Assembly: GCF_034058155.1 (NCBI RefSeq)
Contig: NZ_CP139148.1
Span: 2,480,001 to 2,544,000, forward strand
DNA length: 64,000 nucleotides
From: Flavobacterium sp. KACC 22761
Lineage (GTDB): Bacteria; Bacteroidota; Bacteroidia; Flavobacteriales; Flavobacteriaceae
Direction: 5' to 3'
Of this stretch, positions 53,514 through 61,661 are shown in pieces. The notes under the pieces are model-generated. The model searched no databases. It saw only the letters and a list, made by a program, of their open reading frames with translations, and was not told the origin of the DNA. Within the stretch, counting starts at the first letter, position 1, and each line of letters begins with the position of its first letter. A program made the translations under genes and the position numbers.

Positions 53514-53546
53514 AATTCGTGTAAATTTGTGAAATTCGTGGCAAAA
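53514..53546. repeat. right arm of GxxExxY-bounding inverted repeat
   Basis: AATTCGTGTAAATTTGTGAA, then ATTCGTGGCAAAA, just before the miaB stop at 53551. With 53058-53097 it frames the GxxExxY gene. Confidence 0.7.
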
Positions 53547-53550
53547 AAAC

Positions 53551-54996
53551 TTAATTCATGCTGCTAAGCCCAACCGCTTCACCTTTCAAAGTTCCGCTGG
53601 TACAGCTTGTGATTTTTACGTTTACGAAATCTCCAATTTTGTAATTCTCCTTTGGGAAAACTACCGTAATACTTTGTGAATTTCTTCCTGAAAATTCTTC
53701 TTTCGATTTTTTAGAAACTTTTTCTACTAAAACTTCAACAGTTTTTCCAACAAATTCCTCACTTCTAAACCAAGCATGTTTTTGTTGTAAATCGACAATT
53801 TCTTGTAATCTTCTCGCTTTGGTTTCTTCCGCAACATCATCCTTCATTTTTCTTCCAGCCAAAGTTCCAGGGCGTTCAGAATACGAATACATATAACCGA
53901 AATTATATTTTACATATTCCATTAAACTCATCGTGTCTTGATGATCTTGCTCCGTTTCGGTTGGGAAACCAGCAATCATATCTTGTGAAATAGAAGCATC
54001 TGGAACAATCGCTCTGATTTTATCAATCAAAGCCATATATTCTTCACGAGAATGAAGACGATTCATTTCTTTCAAAATTCTGTTACTTCCAGACTGAACC
54101 GGTAAGTGAATGTGTTTACAGATATTTGGATATTTCGCAATAACATGCAAAATGCTTTCGTGCATATCCTGAGGGTTTGAAGTCGAAAATCGGATACGCA
54201 TTTTTGGAAAACCAACTGCAACCATTTCTAACAATTGGTCAAAATCAACCGCAGTTGCTTTTTGCATTTCAGAAGCGTTTACGAAATCCTTTTTCAAGCC
54301 TCCGCCGTACCAAAGGTAACTGTCAACGTTTTGTCCTAAAAGTGTAACCTCTTTATAACCATTATTCCACAAATCCTGAATTTCATTCATAATACTTTGC
54401 GGTTCACGACTTCTTTCGCGTCCGCGTGTAAAAGGCACAACGCAGAATGTACACATATTATCGCAACCGCGAGTGATTGAAACCAAAGCTGTGATTCCGT
54501 TGCTCATCAAACGAACAGGCGAAATATCTCCGTAAGTTTCTTCTTTTGATAAAATTACATTAATGGCGTCACGGCCTTCTTCAACTTCTGCTAATAAATT
54601 CGGAAGATCTTTATAAGCATCTGGACCAACAACTAAGTCAACGATTTTTTCTTCTTCTAGAAATTGGCTTTTCAAACGCTCCGCCATACAGCCCAAAACG
54701 CCTACCTTCATTTTTGGATTCGTGCGTTTTACTGCATTATATTTCTCTAAACGCTTGCGAATAGTCTGTTCTGCTTTATCTCTAATAGAGCAAGTATTTA
54801 CCAAAACCAAATCGGCTTCTTCTAGAACAGAAGTAGTGTTGTAGCCACCGTCAGACAAGATGGAAGCTACGACTTCACTGTCCGAAAAATTCATCGCACA
54901 GCCGTAACTTTCTATAAATAGTTTTTTAGTATTCTCAGGTTTATTTTCCAAAACAAGACTTTCGCCCTGTTTGCTTTCTTCAATAATCTTTTCCAT
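53551..54996 (-). CDS. miaB: tRNA-2-methylthio-N6-isopentenyladenosine synthase MiaB
   Basis: 481 aa radical-SAM methylthiotransferase that adds a methylthio group to i6A37 of tRNA. Three MTTase cysteines in the N-terminal part: SYGCAMNFSDSEV, VNTCSIRDKA and GVLGCMAERL; radical SAM motif RGCDNMCTFCVVPFTRGRER; TRAM domain at the end (EFVGKTVEVLVEKVSKKSKE to the C-terminus). Length typical. First gene of the minus-strand run, with the inverted-repeat unit after it. Confidence 0.95.
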   Translation of the reverse strand: MEKIIEESKQGESLVLENKPENTKKLFIESYGCAMNFSDSEVVASILSDGGYNTTSVLEEADLVLVNTCSIRDKAEQTIRKRLEKYNAVKRTNPKMKVGVLGCMAERLKSQFLEEEKIVDLVVGPDAYKDLPNLLAEVEEGRDAINVILSKEETYGDISPVRLMSNGITALVSITRGCDNMCTFCVVPFTRGRERSREPQSIMNEIQDLWNNGYKEVTLLGQNVDSYLWYGGGLKKDFVNASEMQKATAVDFDQLLEMVAVGFPKMRIRFSTSNPQDMHESILHVIAKYPNICKHIHLPVQSGSNRILKEMNRLHSREEYMALIDKIRAIVPDASISQDMIAGFPTETEQDHQDTMSLMEYVKYNFGYMYSYSERPGTLAGRKMKDDVAEETKARRLQEIVDLQQKHAWFRSEEFVGKTVEVLVEKVSKKSKEEFSGRNSQSITVVFPKENYKIGDFVNVKITSCTSGTLKGEAVGLSSMN

Positions 54997-55119
54997 TGTA
55001 AAAATTCAAAGTGCAAAGATAGCGTAATTGAATCTAATATGACAAGATGTCAGATAAAGAATTAACAATGTTTTGAGAAATGTTGATACCTAATGCTTTG
55101 AGCTCAATTTAAGAGTAAT

Positions 55120-55272
55120 TAGGAGCTATTTCCAGCTTTTCACTTCAAGTCCTCATAAAAAAAGCAAAGTTTCTAATGTTTCAAAAAGAGCTTCCGTTGG
55201 TCGCTTTTTTAAAACAAGAAACTTTTGCTTTTTTTACTCCGGGCTTTTCGTTGCAGTCTGGGCTAGGAGCCA
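55120..55272 (-). ncRNA. candidate structured RNA, long hairpin
   Basis: In the 550-base gap between miaB and topA. On the minus strand the sequence opens with GGCTCCTAGCCC, and ends with GGAAATAGCTCCTAA; the heptamer GCTCCTA occurs at both ends. In between, the arm at 55217-55236 pairs with 55156-55174 over about 19 bases with one bulged base. I have a memory of similar GGCTCCTAGCCC...TAGCTCCTAA elements in flavobacterial intergenic DNA, and the shape (long hairpin, about 153 bases) is like 6S-type RNA, but no family could be confirmed. It overlaps short ORFs on both strands that look spurious. Confidence 0.4.
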
Positions 55273-55521
55273 ATCTATTTAAAAGTAAATATTGTAGTAA
55301 AAGGATAAATAAATTGAATTTTGAATTAGGACATTTTTTTTGGAATCTAAAATCTAAACTCTGAAATCTAAAATTAAAAGCGATTTCTTGGTTAAAAATC
55401 ACTAAAAGTTATACCTATATATATTATCGAGATTATTACAGATAAATCTGCAATTTTAAGTTTCATAATATCAAAATACCTCAAAAATGCATTCATAAGG
55501 TTAATATTTAAAAAAAATAAA

Positions 55522-55529
55522 TACTTTTG
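55522..55529 (+). promoter_or_regulatory. TACTTTTG box of topA
   Basis: TACTTTTG fits TAnnTTTG, 18 bases before the topA ATG. An in-frame TTG at 55527 lies inside this box, which argues against using it as the start. No TTG -33 element with normal spacing. Confidence 0.45.
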
Positions 55530-55547
55530 TTGCAGAAAATAAGAGCA

Positions 55548-58061
55548 ATGGCAAAGAATTTAGTAATAGTGGAGTCACCTGCAAAGGCGAAAACGATCGA
55601 GAAATTTCTTGGGAGTGATTTTCAGGTGGAGTCAAGTTATGGACACATAGCAGACTTACCATCAAAGGAAATAGGAGTAGATGTAGAAAATGGTTTTAAA
55701 CCTAAATATGAAGTTTCTCCGGATAAAAAAGCCTTGGTAACGAAACTAAAATCACTTTCTAAGAATGCCGAAACGGTTTGGTTAGCATCCGATGAGGACC
55801 GCGAGGGAGAGGCTATTTCATGGCACTTGGCGGAAGAATTAAAACTGGATACCAAAAAAACGAAACGAATTGTTTTTCACGAGATTACAAAATCTGCGAT
55901 TCTTAAGGCAATCGAAAATCCAAGAGAAATTGATTATAATTTAGTAAATGCACAACAGGCACGTCGTGTTCTGGATCGTTTAGTAGGTTACGAATTATCT
56001 CCGGTTTTATGGAGAAAAATAAAAGGTGGACTTTCTGCAGGTCGTGTACAATCGGTTTCTGTACGTCTGATTGTTGAAAGAGAACGTGAAATACAAAGTT
56101 TCAACGCAGTTGCAACCTATTCAATTGTGGCGGAATTTGTAAACGAAGCCGGAAAAGCTTTCAAAGCAAAACTGCCTAAAAATTTCAATACTAAAAAAGA
56201 AGCAGAAGATTTCTTAAATCAAAATATCGGTTCTAAATATAAGGTAGCCGATTTAGAAACTAAACCTACCAAAAAATCTCCAACAGCGCCTTTTACAACT
56301 TCGACACTTCAACAGGAAGCTGCGAGAAAATTGTATTTGCCAGTTGGAATCACAATGCAGTTAGCACAGCGTTTATACGAGGCGGGACTTATTACCTATA
56401 TGAGAACTGACTCCGTGAATCTTTCAAAAGAGGCAATGAACGCCGCTGAAGCAGAAATCATAAAATCTTACGGAAAAGAATTCTCAAAACCGAGAACTTT
56501 TGCAAATAAAAGCAAAGGAGCACAAGAAGCGCACGAGGCAATTCGTCCAACTGATATGTCGCGTCATTCAGTAAATATCGACCGTGATCAAGCGCGTTTG
56601 TATGATTTGATCTGGAAAAGAACTTTGGCTTCGCAAATGAGCGACGCGCAACTTGAAAGAACAAATGTGAAAATCGAAGCAGATAATCACGGCGAAATTT
56701 TTACAGCTTCTGGAGAAGTATTGCTTTTTGAAGGTTTCCTAAAAGTGTATTTGGAAGGTCATGATGATGACGAAGAAGAGCAAGAAGGAATGCTTCCAGC
56801 TTTAAAAGTAAATGAAAAGTTAGCAAATAACTATATTACAGCCACAGAACGATATTCAAGACCGCCGGCTCGTTACACCGAGGCGTCTTTGGTTAAAAAG
56901 CTTGAAGAGCTTGGAATTGGACGTCCTTCTACTTATGCGCCTACTATTTCAACTATTATTAATAGAAATTATGTTGAAAAAGGAACTTTGGAAGGTCAAG
57001 AGCGTAATTATACGCAGCTTACTTTGCAAAACAGTAAAGTAGGAGAGAAGGTTTTAAAAGAAAATACAGGTTCTGATAAAGGAAAATTAGTTCCAACAGA
57101 CATCGGAACTATTGTAACCGATTTCTTAGTGAAGAATTTCGGAAACATTTTAGATTATAATTTTACTGCAAAAGTTGAGCAGGATTTCGACGAAATTGCC
57201 GAAGGAAACATCGATTGGGCAAAAATGATGCAGGATTTCTACAATCAGTTTCATCCAAATGTAAAAGAAGTTGAGGCAAATGCTGAACGTGAAAGCGGTG
57301 AAAGAATTCTAGGAAAAGATGCTGACGGAAGACAAGTTTCTGTTCGTTTAGGGAAATTTGGACCAATGGCTCAAATTGGAGAAGCAGACGATGAAGATAA
57401 GAAGTTTGCCAGCTTAATGGCTGATCAAAATATTGGAAATATTACACTTGAAGAAGCTTTGAACTTGTTCTTGCTTCCAAAAAGTTTAGGAGAATACAAA
57501 GGAGAAGAAGTGGAGGTTAGTAATGGTCGTTATGGGCCTTATGTACGTCACGGAAGTGTATTTATTTCATTGCCTCGAGGCGAAGATCCTCTTGGAGTTT
57601 CTAAAGAAAGAGCTCAGGAATTAATTGACGAAAAAGCACTTGCTGATGCGCCAATTGCAGTTTACAAAGGAGAAGCTGTTCAAAAAGGAGTGGGGCGTTT
57701 TGGTCCTTTCATCAAATGGAACGGTCTTTTTGTAAATGTGAGCAAAAAATACAATTTTGACAATTTATCGCAAGCTGATGTTGAAGAATTGATTGAGGAT
57801 AAATTACAGAAGAATATTGACAAAGTGCTTCATAACTGGGAAGAAGAAGGAATTGTCGTAGAAAAAGCACGTTGGGGACGTTCTGTAATTCTGAAAGGAA
57901 AAATCAAAATTGAATTAAGTAAAGATGTCGATGCAACAAAATTGACATTGGCTCAAGTTCAAGAAATGATTGCAGCGAAAACTCCCGCAAAAAAAGCTCC
58001 GGCAAAAAAAACAACAGCAAAGAAGGCTCCTGCTAAAAAAGCAACAGCAAAAAAGAAATAA
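55548..58061 (+). CDS. topA: DNA topoisomerase I TopA with lysine-rich tail
   Basis: 837 aa from ATG at 55548 (MAKNLVIVESPAKAKTIEKF). Type IA enzyme that relaxes negative supercoils. Toprim domain with SDEDREGEAISWH, catalytic Tyr in GLITYMRTDSVNLS, and QEAHEAIRPTDMS. Instead of Cys4 zinc fingers the C-terminus has topoisomerase repeats (GRQVSVRLGKFGPMAQIG, GRYGPYVRHGSVFISLPRGE, GRFGPFIKWNGLFVNV) and then an alanine/lysine tail (AKKAPAKKTTAKKAPAKKA, about 25 residues) like histone H1. 14 bases before the arginase-fold gene. Confidence 0.95.
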   Translation: MAKNLVIVESPAKAKTIEKFLGSDFQVESSYGHIADLPSKEIGVDVENGFKPKYEVSPDKKALVTKLKSLSKNAETVWLASDEDREGEAISWHLAEELKLDTKKTKRIVFHEITKSAILKAIENPREIDYNLVNAQQARRVLDRLVGYELSPVLWRKIKGGLSAGRVQSVSVRLIVEREREIQSFNAVATYSIVAEFVNEAGKAFKAKLPKNFNTKKEAEDFLNQNIGSKYKVADLETKPTKKSPTAPFTTSTLQQEAARKLYLPVGITMQLAQRLYEAGLITYMRTDSVNLSKEAMNAAEAEIIKSYGKEFSKPRTFANKSKGAQEAHEAIRPTDMSRHSVNIDRDQARLYDLIWKRTLASQMSDAQLERTNVKIEADNHGEIFTASGEVLLFEGFLKVYLEGHDDDEEEQEGMLPALKVNEKLANNYITATERYSRPPARYTEASLVKKLEELGIGRPSTYAPTISTIINRNYVEKGTLEGQERNYTQLTLQNSKVGEKVLKENTGSDKGKLVPTDIGTIVTDFLVKNFGNILDYNFTAKVEQDFDEIAEGNIDWAKMMQDFYNQFHPNVKEVEANAERESGERILGKDADGRQVSVRLGKFGPMAQIGEADDEDKKFASLMADQNIGNITLEEALNLFLLPKSLGEYKGEEVEVSNGRYGPYVRHGSVFISLPRGEDPLGVSKERAQELIDEKALADAPIAVYKGEAVQKGVGRFGPFIKWNGLFVNVSKKYNFDNLSQADVEELIEDKLQKNIDKVLHNWEEEGIVVEKARWGRSVILKGKIKIELSKDVDATKLTLAQVQEMIAAKTPAKKAPAKKTTAKKAPAKKATAKKK

Positions 58062-58075
58062 TACAAGCACAATAA

Positions 58076-59227
58076 ATGGAATTTGATTTTCTAGAACCAG
58101 TTAACGAAGGAATTGTAAATTATATCAATTCGTTGTCTTCTCAAGAATTGGGCAGTAAAATAGTGTTGCACACCCATGATCAATTTCCTGATATCAGCAA
58201 AATAAATATTGCCATTATTGGTGTTTTAGAAGACAGACGAAACATTAATATCGTGAATGAAGTCAATTTGACTTCGATTCGTAAGAAGCTTTATGGCATG
58301 TTTCCTGGTAATTGGGATGCATCTATTGCTGATCTTGGTGATATCCTGGCGGGTGATTCGGTTGAAGACACTTATTTTGCACTTAAAAAAGTTGTGGCTT
58401 CTTTGATTAAAAATAAAGTCATTCCTATAGTCCTAGGAGGTTCTCAGGATTTGACCTATGCTTTATATCGCGCTTATGACGATTTGGAGCAGATGGTAAA
58501 TTTGGTTTCGGTAGATAATCGTTTTGATTTTGGAAAAGAAAATGAATCGGTTTCGGCTAATTCTTATCTGACCAAAATTATTATAGATGAGCCAAATAAC
58601 TTATTTAATTATTGTAATATAGGATATCAAACCTATTATAATTCTCAAGAAGAGATTGATTTGATCGAAAAATTGTTTTTTGATGCTTATCGATTAGGAG
58701 AGATTTCAACAAATATCGCATTGTCAGAGCCAGTTTTCAGAGATGCTGATTTGGTTAGTATTGATTTGAATTCGGTGAAATCTTCAGAGTCAGGTAATTT
58801 GGTGTCTTTTGAGCCAAATGGATTTAATGGAAAAGAGATTTGTTCTTTGGCCAGATATTCAGGAATAAGTGATAAAGTTTCGGCATTTGGAATTTTTAAT
58901 CATAATAGCACTGTGCCTGAATCAGTTCTGATTGCTCAAATTGTTTGGTATTTTATAGAAGGCTATCATTATCGTTCGAAAGAATATCCATTTGGAAGCA
59001 GAACAAATTATTTGAAATATATTGTTCCGCTAGAAGATGAGGAACTTATCTTTTACAAAAGCGACAAAACTGATCGTTGGTGGATCGAAATTCCATTTGT
59101 TTCAAACGGCAGCAATAAATTGAAAAGAAATACGTTATTACCGTGTTCTTACGACGAATATTTGTGTGCTTGCAATCAAGAATTGCCAGAAAGATGGTGG
59201 AAAGCACAGCGAAAAAATGCTTTGTAG
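58076..59227 (+). CDS. arginase-fold protein with degenerate metal site
   Basis: 383 aa. The fold's three signature regions are visible: VLGGSQDLTYALYRAYDD (121-138), LVSVDNRFDFG (about 143-153) and LVSIDLNSVKSSESG (226-240). In true ureohydrolases these read GGDHS, DAHxD and S-D-D-DP. Here three of six Mn ligands are replaced: His to Gln124, His to Arg149, Asp to Asn232. The C-terminal region (SKEYPFGSRTNYLKYIVPLE and on) is unusual. Similar genes are annotated formimidoylglutamase in flavobacteria. Located between topA and gldK. Catalysis is doubtful. Confidence 0.82.
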   Translation: MEFDFLEPVNEGIVNYINSLSSQELGSKIVLHTHDQFPDISKINIAIIGVLEDRRNINIVNEVNLTSIRKKLYGMFPGNWDASIADLGDILAGDSVEDTYFALKKVVASLIKNKVIPIVLGGSQDLTYALYRAYDDLEQMVNLVSVDNRFDFGKENESVSANSYLTKIIIDEPNNLFNYCNIGYQTYYNSQEEIDLIEKLFFDAYRLGEISTNIALSEPVFRDADLVSIDLNSVKSSESGNLVSFEPNGFNGKEICSLARYSGISDKVSAFGIFNHNSTVPESVLIAQIVWYFIEGYHYRSKEYPFGSRTNYLKYIVPLEDEELIFYKSDKTDRWWIEIPFVSNGSNKLKRNTLLPCSYDEYLCACNQELPERWWKAQRKNAL

Positions 59228-59421
59228 AATAAAATTTCAATTAAAATCTTAATTTTTTAAAATTTTGAAAAATTAATTAACAAATATTAATAAGAAGTAG
59301 ATTACATATTATAAAATTTGATGTTTTTGGTCGATTTTTTGCGTTAGTTTATCGATGAAATATTTTTTTTTTATTTTATTTAACATTATTTTTGAACGGT
59401 AAAATAAAATTCGCAACTAGT

Positions 59422-59453
59422 ATTGTTTTTTAGATAAATAATAAATACGTTTA
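59422..59453 (+). promoter_or_regulatory. promoter of gldKLMN
   Basis: TTG at 59423-59425, 20 bases, then TACGTTTA at 59446-59453, close to TTG-N19-21-TAnnTTTG. It lies 38 bases before the gldK ATG in the 263-base gap after the arginase-like gene. Confidence 0.55.
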
Positions 59454-59490
59454 CGGACTTTTAATAATGAATAGATAATCCCAAATTTAT

Positions 59491-60891
59491 ATGAAGAAGT
59501 TTATTGCATTTACAGCAATGTTAACACTGGTAATTGGCTGTGGTAAATCAGGTGACAAAGGTGAGTTAGTTGGTGTTACAGGAGGGAAATGGCATCCTGA
59601 AAAGCCATACGGAATGACTTTAGTTCCAGGTGGATCTTTTATTATGGGTAAAGCTGATGCAGATTTAGCTAATGTAGAAGATGCTCCAACCAAAACAGTA
59701 ACAGTTCGTTCATTCTACATGGATGAAACAGAGATTACTAACAGTGAGTATCGTCAATTTGTGGAGTGGGTAAAAGACTCTACAATGCGTGTTCGTTTAG
59801 CAATTTTAGCTGACGAAACAGGTCAAAAAGCTACTGGTGACGGTAAAGGAAAAAAAGGTGGCAGTATTGCTGATTATGCATTTAATGATTCTGAGCCAGA
59901 TAAAATGACGGCTTATGATAAATATATGTATGATAACTACTATAGTGTAGGGACAAAAGATGATCCTTATGCTGGTAGAAAATTAAACAAAAAAGTTAAG
60001 TTGATTAAGGATACAAAAGCTTATCCAGATGAGTACTATGCTGAGGTGATGGATTCATTGTATTTACCAATTGAAGAGTCTTATAATGGTTTAAGAACGA
60101 TGGATGTAAATAAATTGAAATTCCGTTATTCTTGGATGGATATTCAAGCTGCAGCTAAAGCTAAAGTTGGAAAAAGAAAAGACTTTGTTAAAACAGAACA
60201 AGTTAGTGTTTATCCTGATACAACAGTTTGGATTAAAGATTTCGCTTACTCATATAATGAGCCAATGCACAATGATTATTTCTGGCACAAAGCTTATGGA
60301 GATTATCCTGTAGTTGGTGTTACTTGGAAACAAGCAAAAGCTTTCTGTGCTTGGAGAACGTTAAATAAAAACAGTTACATTAAATCTAAGAAAAAAGGAC
60401 GTGACTTAGTAAATTCTTTCAGATTGCCTACAGAGGCTGAATGGGAGTATGCTGCAAGAGGAGGTCTGGAATCAGCAACTTATCCTTGGGGTGGTCCTTA
60501 CACAAAAAGTGATAGAGGATGTTTCATGGCAAACTTCAAACCTAACAGAGGTGATTATGCTGCTGACGAAGCTTTATACACAGTTGAAGCTAAATCTTAC
60601 GAACCAAACGGTTACGGATTATACAATATGGCAGGAAACGTTGCAGAGTGGACAGATTCAGCTTATAATCCAAATGCATACGAGTATGTTTCTACAATGA
60701 ACCCTAACGTAATTGATGGAAACAACCAAAGAAAAGTTGTTCGTGGTGGATCTTGGAAAGATGTTGCTTACTTCCTACAAGTAAGTACTCGTGATCACGA
60801 ATATGCTGATTCAGCAAGAAGTTATATCGGTTTCAGAACTGTACAAGATTACATGGGAACTCAAGTAACTGGAAGCTCTAAAAGAAAGTAA
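59491..60891 (+). CDS. gldK: gliding motility lipoprotein GldK
   Basis: 466 aa lipoprotein of the type IX secretion system; with GldN it forms a periplasmic ring under the outer membrane. Signal peptide ends LVIGC (Cys17). The fold is that of formylglycine-generating (sulfatase-modifying) enzymes: LVPGGSFIMGK, then FYMDETEITNSEYRQFVEWV, FRLPTEAEWEYAARGGLE, YNMAGNVAEWTDSAY and KVVRGGSWKD. An inserted segment (about 110-220) is family-typical. First gene of gldKLMN. Function is structural; the FGE copper/active cysteines are not expected. Confidence 0.95.
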   Translation: MKKFIAFTAMLTLVIGCGKSGDKGELVGVTGGKWHPEKPYGMTLVPGGSFIMGKADADLANVEDAPTKTVTVRSFYMDETEITNSEYRQFVEWVKDSTMRVRLAILADETGQKATGDGKGKKGGSIADYAFNDSEPDKMTAYDKYMYDNYYSVGTKDDPYAGRKLNKKVKLIKDTKAYPDEYYAEVMDSLYLPIEESYNGLRTMDVNKLKFRYSWMDIQAAAKAKVGKRKDFVKTEQVSVYPDTTVWIKDFAYSYNEPMHNDYFWHKAYGDYPVVGVTWKQAKAFCAWRTLNKNSYIKSKKKGRDLVNSFRLPTEAEWEYAARGGLESATYPWGGPYTKSDRGCFMANFKPNRGDYAADEALYTVEAKSYEPNGYGLYNMAGNVAEWTDSAYNPNAYEYVSTMNPNVIDGNNQRKVVRGGSWKDVAYFLQVSTRDHEYADSARSYIGFRTVQDYMGTQVTGSSKRK

Positions 60892-60961
60892 TTTATAAGT
60901 AAATTAAATACAATAACCAAATCGAATCTATTTTAAAATTAAAACCTAAAAAAAAATTATT

Positions 60962-61609
60962 ATGGCATTATTAAGTAAAAAAGCAATGAATTTCGCTTAT
61001 GGTATGGGAGCGGCAGTGGTAATTATTGGAGCATTATTCAAAATCACTCACTTTGAAATTGGACCATTAACAGGAACAGTTATGCTTTCAGTAGGATTGG
61101 TGACAGAGGCGTTAATTTTTGCACTTTCTGCTTTCGAACCAGTTGAAGACGAATTAGACTGGACTCTTGTTTACCCAGAATTGGCAAACGGACAAGCTAG
61201 AAAAAAAGAAGCAAAAGCTGAAACTCCAACTGATGCTCAAGGGTTATTATCTCAAAAATTGGATGCCATGTTAAAAGAAGCTAAAGTTGACGGTGAGTTA
61301 ATGGCAAGCTTAGGAAATTCAATCAAAAACTTCGAAGGCGCTGCAAAAGCAATTTCTCCAACTGTAGATTCAATTGCAGGTCAAAAGAAATATGCTGAAG
61401 AAATGTCTATGGCAGCTGCACAAATGGAATCATTAAACAGTTTATATAAAGTTCAATTAGAAAGTGCTTCAAGAAATGCACAAGCTAACAGCGAAATCGC
61501 TGAAAATGCTGCTAAATTAAAAGAGCAAATGGCATCTATGACTGCTAACATCGCTTCTTTAAACAGTGTTTACGGTGGTATGCTTTCTGCAATGAGTAAC
61601 AAAGGATAA
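60962..61609 (+). CDS. gldL: gliding motility protein GldL
   Basis: 215 aa inner-membrane protein. Two helices (about 9-27, MNFAYGMGAAVVIIGALFKI, and 38-56, TVMLSVGLVTEALIFALSAF) with the conserved charged Glu and a long cytoplasmic tail (coiled coil, about 95-215). With GldM it makes the proton-driven motor of the secretion/gliding machine; Glu59-like residues in helix two (E of VTEALIF) are candidates for proton flow. 70 bases after gldK. Confidence 0.95.
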   Translation: MALLSKKAMNFAYGMGAAVVIIGALFKITHFEIGPLTGTVMLSVGLVTEALIFALSAFEPVEDELDWTLVYPELANGQARKKEAKAETPTDAQGLLSQKLDAMLKEAKVDGELMASLGNSIKNFEGAAKAISPTVDSIAGQKKYAEEMSMAAAQMESLNSLYKVQLESASRNAQANSEIAENAAKLKEQMASMTANIASLNSVYGGMLSAMSNKG

Positions 61610-61661
61610 TTAGTTTTTAACTATTATATTAAAATTATTAATAAGAACTAATTAGAAAAAA

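Noticed and set aside
55176..55402. Short ORFs on both strands in the miaB-topA gap
   Set aside because: They lie within the long hairpin of the candidate RNA and consist of low-complexity Lys/Phe sequence; no start signals or family likeness.
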